Position numbers and translations under genes: made by a program. From an uncultured Catenibacterium sp. (GTDB lineage Bacteria; Bacillota_I; Bacilli_A; Erysipelotrichales; Coprobacillaceae), in NCBI RefSeq assembly GCF_900764565.1, contig NZ_CAAFOM010000174.1, positions 1 through 7,874 on the forward strand: a stretch of DNA of 7,874 nucleotides, read 5' to 3'. Of the stretch, positions 1-5,720 are shown in pieces. The notes beneath the pieces are model-generated. The model did no database searches. It saw only the letters and a list, made by a program, of their open reading frames with translations, and was not told where the DNA came from. The stretch's first letter is position 1, and every line of letters begins with the position of its first letter.

Positions 1-88
1 GTAGTATACCACCTCTCTTTGATTATACTATTATATCGAGAGGCACACTAGAGTTTTGGTGGATTTGAGTTTGATTATATATTTGTGT

Positions 89-107
89 CCGCGCAACGAA
101 GGCGCGG
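89..107 (+). promoter_or_regulatory. GC-rich hairpin just upstream of the folC ribosome site
   Basis: CCGCGC (89-94) pairs perfectly with GCGCGG (102-107) around a 7-nt loop AACGAAG. It is an all-GC 6-bp stem in otherwise AT-rich sequence and ends 6 nt before the GGAG of the folC ribosome site. No U-tract follows, so it is not an intrinsic terminator. A role in controlling translation or mRNA stability is inference. Confidence 0.45.
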
Positions 108-113
108 GGAAAT

Positions 114-117
114 GGAG
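114..117 (+). promoter_or_regulatory. Ribosome binding site deciding the folC start
   Basis: GGAG lies 6 nt before ATG 124. The alternative ATG at 112 has its nearest G-rich run only 2 nt away, and the GTG at 85 sits just ahead of the GC hairpin with no Shine-Dalgarno sequence. ATG 124 is therefore preferred. Confidence 0.6.
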
Positions 118-123
118 AAAAAA

Positions 124-1719
124 ATGAATGAAAATTTTGAATATAAGATTGCGACAAGAGAGGATATTGACGCAATTGTGCAATTTCTTGCGAAAGATTA
201 TTATGAAACATCAAGGGCTTTAAAAGATCCATGTAAGATGATTTTTCTTGCATATAGCGGAGAAGTGATTGTAGGCATACTTGAACTACTTGATTTATCT
301 AACATTTCTTTTGTTTATGTATCTGAAGATTATCAGGATACACTTGTACAGGAAGAACTTCTTGAACTAGCAGAAAGATTTGTGACAAAAGAATTAACTG
401 CTTATACAGATGAAGAACATCTTTCTTTCTTTAAACAGCATGATTATGTAGTAGATGTAGAATCAAATGGTCGTTATTTATTGAAGAAGACGATTCCAGT
501 ACTTCCTCGTTTTAGTGATTATGATCAGGTATTAGAATTTATAGAAGCACAGAAGGATCGTGTTTATTCTTTAACGAACTTTAAGAATTTCATGTATGAC
601 TTCTATGATCCACAGACTAAATTATCATGCGTTCATATTGGTGGAACAAATGGGAAAGGTTCGACAACTAACTATACAAAAGAAGTTCTTAAATGTGCTG
701 GTTATAAGGTAGGTACATTTACATCTCCTGCTTTAGTGAATCGTTTAGATATTATTCGTGTAGATGATGCACCAATTGATGAAGCCACTATTGTAAGATA
801 TGCCAATCGTTATATGGATGACTGGATGGCTTATGAACTCTCTAAGTTTGAAATAGAAGTATTTATTGCGGTCATGTATTTTATTGAACAGGGTGTTGAT
901 ATTGCCTTGTTTGAAGTAGGACTAGGTGGTACACTCGATGCCACTAATATCATTTCCCCAATACTTACAGTGAATACAAATATTGGTTTAGATCATGTTA
1001 ACTTCTTAGGTAACACATATGCGAGTATCGCAAGAAGTAAAGCAGGAATCATTAAACGTGGCATTCCTTATATGACAGCTGAAAGAAGACCTGAATGCTT
1101 AGATGTCTTCTATGAAGAAGCACATAAGCATCATTCTTATGTAATAGAAATAAGAAAACCTAAACGTGTTTATTATGGGGCTTCTATTTCTTATGATTAT
1201 CATGGATATCACATTGATTTGTCTACATCAGCTCATTATCAGGTCACTAATAGTGCCCTTGCAATTAATATTCTAGAATATATTAGAAGAGAATTCCCAT
1301 TCAAGGATGCTGATCTACAAAAAGGAATGCATGATGCAGTATGGGAAGGCCGTTTTGAAACAATTCATCAGAATCCATTAATTATTGTAGATGGAGCACA
1401 TAATAAAGAAGGAATGGATGCCTTCTTTGAAAGTGCTCGTGATTTTAGTGATATTAAGATTATCTTTTCAGCTTTAGGTGATAAGGATACACATCATATG
1501 TTAGAGACGTTATTGTCTTTATCAAAGGATATTACAGTCACACAGTTTGATCATCCACGTCGTGCTACTGCCAAAGAGCTTGCAGAAGATTTCCCAGTTA
1601 AGATCGATGAAGACTGGAAACATGCTGTAGATGAGGCATATAGTCATAAAGGTGTTGTATTTATTACAGGTTCTCTTTATTTCATCTCAAAAGTGAGACA
1701 ATATATTTTATCTAAATAA
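124..1719 (+). CDS. folC: Folylpolyglutamate synthase (FolC) with N-terminal GNAT-like domain
   Basis: The enzyme adds glutamate to tetrahydrofolates using ATP, keeping folates in the cytoplasm; many bacterial FolC proteins also act as dihydrofolate synthase. The chosen start gives 531 residues, about 100 more than a usual FolC (roughly 420-440). The surplus is residues ~6-123, which read as a GNAT acetyltransferase fold whose CoA loop is lost (VSEDYQDTLVQEELL, 66-80, lacks the Q/RxxGxG/A glycines). The Mur-ligase-type catalytic part follows: P-loop GGTNGKGS (173-180), EVGLGGTLDATN (264-275), the SKAGIIK segment with the lysine that is carbamylated in this family (K306), WEGRFE, and DGAHN (423-427) opening the C-terminal domain. 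Usual GGR is GGT here, and usual TSPH/Y..ERI is TSPALVNRLDII. The stop overlaps the next start by one base. FolC identity is near certain; whether it has one or both activities cannot be seen. Confidence 0.93.
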   Translation: MNENFEYKIATREDIDAIVQFLAKDYYETSRALKDPCKMIFLAYSGEVIVGILELLDLSNISFVYVSEDYQDTLVQEELLELAERFVTKELTAYTDEEHLSFFKQHDYVVDVESNGRYLLKKTIPVLPRFSDYDQVLEFIEAQKDRVYSLTNFKNFMYDFYDPQTKLSCVHIGGTNGKGSTTNYTKEVLKCAGYKVGTFTSPALVNRLDIIRVDDAPIDEATIVRYANRYMDDWMAYELSKFEIEVFIAVMYFIEQGVDIALFEVGLGGTLDATNIISPILTVNTNIGLDHVNFLGNTYASIARSKAGIIKRGIPYMTAERRPECLDVFYEEAHKHHSYVIEIRKPKRVYYGASISYDYHGYHIDLSTSAHYQVTNSALAINILEYIRREFPFKDADLQKGMHDAVWEGRFETIHQNPLIIVDGAHNKEGMDAFFESARDFSDIKIIFSALGDKDTHHMLETLLSLSKDITVTQFDHPRRATAKELAEDFPVKIDEDWKHAVDEAYSHKGVVFITGSLYFISKVRQYILSK

Positions 1720-2828
1720 TGAAGAAATATATTAAATATGCATGGCCTGATGAGGTCATACATGCATTAGGTGACATGGGAATGATTGCTCCTGGAAATG
1801 TTCAGAAGCAGTCCTATCGTTTAATTGAGAAGAGTCAGTCCTTTATATTGAACGTGGATTCAGGAAAAGACCGTCTTTTATCCATTGTCCCACCACTGCT
1901 TGCTTCAATGATTCATGAAGAGAAGACACAAATCATTCTTCTTGGACATAAAGAAGAACTGCTTTCTTCTTCTTTTGACATGAAAGAATATAATAAATAC
2001 ACACAATATCGTTTTATCACATCCTACCCAGGAACCAATACATTTGAAGAATGTCAGACAATTCATAATGGGATTGATATCCTCTTTACGACACCTACAA
2101 AATTATTGGAATATATTAGAAGAAAAGTCATTGATACAAACTTTGTCTCTTATCTGATTTATCAGGAATCCAATCAATTTTCGAATGAAGAAATAAGAGA
2201 AATCAAAGAAATCAAGAAGCATATGCCCCTTGATTGTGCCAGCATTCTATATGGCCTGAATCATCATGATGACTTAAAAGACAACATTGATTTAACGCTT
2301 CATGAATACCAGCCCATTCCTGATTGTACGCATTTCATTACAGAAGACACTTATTTCAATGAAGAAAATAAGCAGGTGGTCTTTGTACAAAGCTATGAAG
2401 ATGTTCTTTATTATCAGGAGAAATTCAATACAGGACTTGTTATTCATCAATTTATGAACCGTTCATCTATGTATCGCATAATGCATGAGTTCAATAAAAA
2501 AGGTGGTCTCTTGATTGTATCCGACATGGCGTCTCGCTATTTATCTTTACATTGTGAGACTGTGATTCATATAGGTGTCAATGATTTCAATCAATATATG
2601 CGTCATTTAACACATGTAAAAGGCGTCATGCATTCTTATATCTATGATACATTCATGACAGAAAAACAGCTGAAGACAGTATTAAAGCAGCCTGTTATTA
2701 CTATTTCTAGGGAAGATTATAAAAAGAATCAGCATCTTCTTTATGAGCAGGTCTCTAGAAATCCAGAAATGCTTTATACCCTTGAACCAGAACAATTAAT
2801 TACAATCATCCATCATTTAGCCCTATAA
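1719..2828 (+). CDS. Degenerate DEAD-box helicase-like protein (probable pseudoenzyme)
   Basis: The 369 residues follow the DEAD-box helicase plan from end to end, but the key motifs are altered. Residues ~8-36 resemble the Q-motif region (aromatic W9, VQKQSYRLI). Motif I, normally AxTGSGKT, is NVDSGKDR (45-52). The Ib-like TPTKLLEYI (125-133) is recognisable. DEAD is YQES (148-151) and SAT is LYG (177-179). The second RecA-like half starts near KQVVFVQS (218-225), with HQFMNRSSMYRIMHEF matching the usual HgxmxqxxRxxxlxxF. Motif V is SDMASRYLSL (268-277), and motif VI HRIGRTGR is RHLTHVKG (295-302). ATP hydrolysis is therefore unlikely; the fold may survive as an RNA- or protein-binding scaffold (inference). 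The reading frame is intact. The start overlaps the folC stop (TAATG) and has no Shine-Dalgarno of its own, implying translational coupling. The family assignment rests on motif order. Confidence 0.7.
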   Translation: MKKYIKYAWPDEVIHALGDMGMIAPGNVQKQSYRLIEKSQSFILNVDSGKDRLLSIVPPLLASMIHEEKTQIILLGHKEELLSSSFDMKEYNKYTQYRFITSYPGTNTFEECQTIHNGIDILFTTPTKLLEYIRRKVIDTNFVSYLIYQESNQFSNEEIREIKEIKKHMPLDCASILYGLNHHDDLKDNIDLTLHEYQPIPDCTHFITEDTYFNEENKQVVFVQSYEDVLYYQEKFNTGLVIHQFMNRSSMYRIMHEFNKKGGLLIVSDMASRYLSLHCETVIHIGVNDFNQYMRHLTHVKGVMHSYIYDTFMTEKQLKTVLKQPVITISREDYKKNQHLLYEQVSRNPEMLYTLEPEQLITIIHHLAL

Positions 2829-2886
2829 GAGAAAATTATTGTTATTTTTTTAACAATAATAACTCCCTTATATAGGGCTTTTTTTT
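2819..2886 (+). terminator. Nested Rho-independent terminator after the folC unit
   Basis: The outer stem AGCCCTATA (2819-2827) pairs perfectly with TATAGGGCT (2871-2879) and runs into eight T residues (2879-2886). Inside it lies a second perfect 10-bp hairpin, ATTATTGTTA (2835-2844) with TAACAATAAT (2851-2860), loop TTTTTT. The outer 5' arm contains the last codons and stop codon (TAA 2826-2828) of the helicase-like gene. A weaker local hairpin CCCT/AGGG (2865-2877) just before the T-run is an alternative. Confidence 0.8.
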
Positions 2887-2907
2887 AATATGTAATCAAT
2901 TACAGAA

Positions 2908-2922
2908 AAGAAAGCGTTTGCA
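2908..2922 (+). promoter_or_regulatory. Candidate cre site (CcpA operator) at ppdK
   Basis: AAGAAAGCGTTTGCA fits the published cre consensus WTGNAANCGNWNNCW at all fixed positions but one (A for T at position 2), with the central CG intact. It overlaps the -35 box of the ppdK promoter, where binding would be expected to block RNA polymerase. This would make ppdK subject to catabolite repression. The match is seen; the regulation is inferred. Confidence 0.5.
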
Positions 2923-2946
2923 AGTAAGCCCTTACACGTGTATAAT
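2918..2946 (+). promoter_or_regulatory. Sigma-A-type promoter of ppdK
   Basis: -35 TTGCAA (2918-2923) and a perfect -10 TATAAT (2941-2946) are separated by 17 bp. Transcription would begin near 2953, giving a leader of about 30 nt. Because the -35 overlaps the in-frame upstream TTG codon at 2918, that TTG cannot be the translation start. Confidence 0.85.
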
Positions 2947-2965
2947 AAAAGAAGTGAAAAGACAT

Positions 2966-2972
2966 AAGGAGG
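2966..2972 (+). promoter_or_regulatory. Ribosome binding site of ppdK
   Basis: AAGGAGG is a full Shine-Dalgarno core, 11 nt before ATG 2984. It fixes the start at 2984, downstream of the promoter. Confidence 0.85.
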
Positions 2973-2983
2973 ATTTAGTAGTT

Positions 2984-5623
2984 ATGAAAAAATATGTTTA
3001 CTTATTTAGCGAAGGTAACAAGGACATGCGTAATCTCCTTGGTGGTAAAGGTGCCAACCTTGCTGAAATGACAGGTATCGGTTTACCTGTACCTCAGGGC
3101 TTTACAGTGACTACAGAAGCTTGTACACAATATTATGAAGATGGAAAAATGATCTCAGATGATATTAAAGAACAGATCGTTGAACACGTTAAAAAGCTTG
3201 AAGAGATTACTGGAAGAACTTTAGGTGATCCAAAGAACCCATTATTAGTATCTGTACGTTCTGGTGCAAGAATCTCAATGCCAGGTATGATGGATACAGT
3301 ATTAAACCTTGGTTTAAATGATGAAGTTGCTAAGGAATTTGCTGCAACAACTGGTAATGAACGTTTCGTATATGATTCATATCGTCGTTTCATCCAGATG
3401 TTCGCTGACGTTGTAATGGGATTCCCAAAATCAGATTTCGAACATAAATTTGATGCAATCAAAGAAGAAAAAGGTGTTGAATTCGATACTGAATTAACTG
3501 CAGATGATTTAAAAGAAGTTGTTGCTGTATATAAAGAAGCTTATAAAGCACATGCAGGTGTTGATTTCCCACAGGAACCAATCGAACAGTTATTAGCTGC
3601 TGTTGAAGCAGTATTCGGTTCTTGGAATAATGACCGTGCTATCACTTATCGTCGTTTAAATGATATCCCAGGTTCTTGGGGTACAGCTGTAAACGTTCAG
3701 CAGATGGTTTATGGTAACAGAAGTGATAAATCAGGTACTGGTGTTGCCTTCACTCGTAACCCAGCAACTGGTGAAAATAAATTATTCGGTGAATATTTAA
3801 TGAACGCACAGGGTGAAGACGTTGTTGCTGGTATCAGAACACCTCAGCCAATTGCTACATTAAATGAAGTAATGCCAGAATGTTATGAACAGTTCCAGAA
3901 GATCTGTCATATTCTTGAAGATCATTATAAAGATATGCAGGATATGGAATTCACAATTGAAGATGGTAAATTATTCATGTTACAGACTCGTAACGGTAAG
4001 AGAACAGCTCAGGCTGCATTAAAGATTGCTGTTGATATGGTTGAAGAAGGCATGATTAATGAAGAAGAAGCATTATTAAAGGTTGAACCAAAACAGTTAG
4101 ACCAGTTATTACATCCAAACTTCGATAAAGAAGACTACAAGGCTGCAAAGGCTGTTGCTACAGGTTTAGCTGCTTCTCCAGGTGCTGCTACTGGACATAT
4201 CTACTTCACAGCTGAAGATGTTCAGGAAGCTCATGCAAATGGTGTACAGGATATGATCCTTGTACGTAATGAAACTTCTCCAGAAGATATCGAAGGTATG
4301 AACTTAGCTAAAGGTATCTTAACAGTACGTGGTGGTATGACATCTCACGCTGCAGTCGTTGCTCGTGGTATGGGTACTTGCTGTGTTGCTGGTTGTGGTG
4401 TATTAAGAGTTTCTGAAGATAAGAAGACATTAACTTTACCAGATGGTACTGTATTAACTGAAGGTGATTATGTATCATTAAATGGTTCTACAGGTGAAGT
4501 ATTTGCTCAGAAGATCAAGACTGTTCCTGCTGCTATCAGTGGTGATTTCGAAACATTCATGGCTTGGGCTGATAAAGAAAGAAAATTATTTGTAAGAACT
4601 AATGCTGATACTCCAAGAGATGCTAAACAGGCTGCAACATTTGGTGCTGAAGGTATCGGATTATGCCGTACTGAACATATGTTCTTCGAAGAAGAAAGAA
4701 TCTTCAACTTCAGAAGAATGATTACTGCTGAAGATGTAGAAACTCGTAAGGAAGCATTAGAAAAGATTCTTCCATACCAGAGAGGAGACTTTGAAGAATT
4801 ATTCAAAGCTATGGATGGATATAGTGTTAATATCCGTTTCTTAGATCCACCTCTACATGAATTCTTACCTCATACTGATGAAGAAATCAAACCATTAGCT
4901 GAAAGCTTAGGTATGACTTTCGAAGCATTAAAGGAAAGAGTAGAATCATTAAAAGAATTTAACCCAATGATGGGTCACAGAGGATGCCGTCTTGCTGTTA
5001 CTTATCCAGAAATCGCTGAAATGCAGACAAGAGCTGTTATTGAAGCTGCTATCAACGTAACTAAGGAAACAGGACATCCAGTTACTCCAGAAATCATGAT
5101 CCCATTAGTTGGTGATGTAAAAGAATTAAAGTATGTTAAGAATGTAGTTGTTAAGACTGCTGATAAGTTAATTGCTGAAAGCGGATTAGATATGAAATAT
5201 GAAGTTGGTACTATGATTGAAATTCCAAGAGCTGCAATCACAGCTGATAAGATTGCAACTGAAGCTGAATTCTTCTCATTTGGTACAAACGACTTAACTC
5301 AGATGACATTCGGTTTCTCAAGAGATGATGCTGCTAAGTTCTTAGGCGATTACTATTCTAAGAATATCTATGAACATGATCCATTTGCTACTGTTGACCA
5401 GGAAGGCGTTGGAGAATTAATGAAGATTGCATCTGAAAAGGGAAGATCAACTCGTCCTAATATCAGACTTGGTATCTGTGGTGAACATGGTGGCGATCCA
5501 AAGACAGTAGAATTCTGCCATAAGATCGGTTTAACTTATGTATCTTGCTCACCTTACCGTGTACCAATCGCAAGACTTGCTGCTGCTCAGGCTGCTGTTA
5601 AAGAAAAAATGGGTATTTTGTAA
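2984..5623 (+). CDS. ppdK: Pyruvate, phosphate dikinase
   Basis: PPDK interconverts pyruvate + ATP + phosphate with PEP + AMP + pyrophosphate in the cytosol. In anaerobes it serves either PPi-linked glycolysis or PEP regeneration. The protein is 879 residues, matching the usual ~874-880. Domain order is complete. The N-terminal ATP-grasp domain (~1-340) has GGKGANLAEM and SVRSG (R92). The swivelling phosphohistidine domain (~380-510) has GGMTSHAAVVARG, with catalytic H455 and the adjacent T453 that PPDK regulatory proteins phosphorylate in other species. The C-terminal PEP/pyruvate barrel has R562, R618, E746 (MIEIP), N769 (GTNDLTQM) and C832 (GICGEHGGD). From memory, these equal or lie one residue from the Clostridium symbiosum active-site positions, which supports both function and the 2984 start. 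Codons look strongly optimised, as for an abundant enzyme. It has its own promoter and terminator; no PPDK regulatory-protein gene lies in the window. Confidence 0.98.
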   Translation: MKKYVYLFSEGNKDMRNLLGGKGANLAEMTGIGLPVPQGFTVTTEACTQYYEDGKMISDDIKEQIVEHVKKLEEITGRTLGDPKNPLLVSVRSGARISMPGMMDTVLNLGLNDEVAKEFAATTGNERFVYDSYRRFIQMFADVVMGFPKSDFEHKFDAIKEEKGVEFDTELTADDLKEVVAVYKEAYKAHAGVDFPQEPIEQLLAAVEAVFGSWNNDRAITYRRLNDIPGSWGTAVNVQQMVYGNRSDKSGTGVAFTRNPATGENKLFGEYLMNAQGEDVVAGIRTPQPIATLNEVMPECYEQFQKICHILEDHYKDMQDMEFTIEDGKLFMLQTRNGKRTAQAALKIAVDMVEEGMINEEEALLKVEPKQLDQLLHPNFDKEDYKAAKAVATGLAASPGAATGHIYFTAEDVQEAHANGVQDMILVRNETSPEDIEGMNLAKGILTVRGGMTSHAAVVARGMGTCCVAGCGVLRVSEDKKTLTLPDGTVLTEGDYVSLNGSTGEVFAQKIKTVPAAISGDFETFMAWADKERKLFVRTNADTPRDAKQAATFGAEGIGLCRTEHMFFEEERIFNFRRMITAEDVETRKEALEKILPYQRGDFEELFKAMDGYSVNIRFLDPPLHEFLPHTDEEIKPLAESLGMTFEALKERVESLKEFNPMMGHRGCRLAVTYPEIAEMQTRAVIEAAINVTKETGHPVTPEIMIPLVGDVKELKYVKNVVVKTADKLIAESGLDMKYEVGTMIEIPRAAITADKIATEAEFFSFGTNDLTQMTFGFSRDDAAKFLGDYYSKNIYEHDPFATVDQEGVGELMKIASEKGRSTRPNIRLGICGEHGGDPKTVEFCHKIGLTYVSCSPYRVPIARLAAAQAAVKEKMGIL

Positions 5624-5644
5624 TAACTACTTATCCTTTCACTA

Positions 5645-5672
5645 GGCCGTTCGTAAGAACGGCCACTTTTTT
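5645..5672 (+). terminator. Rho-independent terminator of ppdK
   Basis: A perfect 8-bp GC-rich stem GGCCGTTC (5645-5652) / GAACGGCC (5657-5664), with GTAA tetraloop, is followed by AC and six T residues (5667-5672). It sits 21 nt after the ppdK stop, which makes ppdK monocistronic. Confidence 0.93.
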
Positions 5673-5686
5673 ATCTGATTTTTCTA

Positions 5687-5695
5687 TGGTATAAT
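5687..5695 (+). promoter_or_regulatory. Extended -10 promoter of the DprA-like/rhomboid unit
   Basis: TGG followed by TATAAT (5690-5695) is a full extended -10 element. The -35 position at 17 bp spacing falls in the T-tract of the ppdK terminator and matches poorly. Transcription would begin near 5702, immediately before the ribosome site. Confidence 0.7.
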
Positions 5696-5702
5696 GTCAG
5701 TT

Positions 5703-5710
5703 AAGAAGGA
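5703..5710 (+). promoter_or_regulatory. Ribosome binding site deciding the DprA-like start
   Basis: AAGAAGGA lies 10 nt before ATG 5721. The in-frame ATG at 5694 overlaps the -10 box, so it would not be in the transcript; 5721 is the supported start. Confidence 0.75.
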
Positions 5711-5720
5711 ATATAAGAAT

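Larger units (their letters stand above)
1..123 (+). other. Non-coding leader upstream of folC with inverted repeats
   Basis: No convincing gene is seen: the frames open here give only short peptides of about 16-21 residues with no recognisable family. Several complementary segments are visible. CCTCTC (12-17) can pair with GAGAGG (38-43). CCACC (9-13) can pair with GGTGG (58-62), and shares C12-C13 with the first stem, so the two pairings compete. A separate GC-rich hairpin lies at 89-107. A weak -10-like TATATT is at 78-83 without a good -35. The stretch could be a structured 5' leader (attenuator or riboswitch-like) or the end region of an upstream unit. I cannot assign it to any known RNA family. 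Confidence 0.45.

Noticed and set aside
12..43. Intrinsic terminator from CCTCTC/GAGAGG
   Set aside because: No T-run follows on either strand and the loop is 20 nt.
1..68. Tail of an upstream protein gene (frames ending at 51 or 68)
   Set aside because: The 16-21 residue peptides match no family I recognise, and the sequence is better explained by inverted repeats; it cannot be excluded entirely.
85..123. Longer FolC starts at GTG 85 or ATG 112
   Set aside because: The extra residues come from the GC hairpin region, neither start has a well-spaced ribosome site, and ATG 124 has GGAG at 6 nt.
1..123. THF riboswitch or T-box leader upstream of folC
   Set aside because: The CAACGAAG and GCGCGG fragments resemble part of the THF class I aptamer, but the rest of its core is absent and the GC arms pair locally. 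The T-box TGGNACCGCG sequence is not present.
1719..2828. Helicase-like gene as ComFA (competence helicase)
   Set aside because: No zinc-finger cysteines and no ComFA-type motifs. The N-terminal layout (aromatic-Q motif, TPxxLLEYI) fits the DEAD-box RNA helicase plan better.
2918..2983. 22-residue N-terminal extension of PPDK from TTG 2918
   Set aside because: The TTG lies in the -35 box, a full Shine-Dalgarno precedes ATG 2984, and catalytic His numbering (455) fits the shorter form.
3133..5241. Minus-strand open frames inside ppdK (3133-3462, 4507-4806, 5002-5241)
   Set aside because: No ribosome sites or recognisable domains; they are shadows of the strongly biased ppdK codons.
5694..5720. 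DprA-like start at ATG 5694
   Set aside because: It overlaps the -10 hexamer, so it would not be transcribed.
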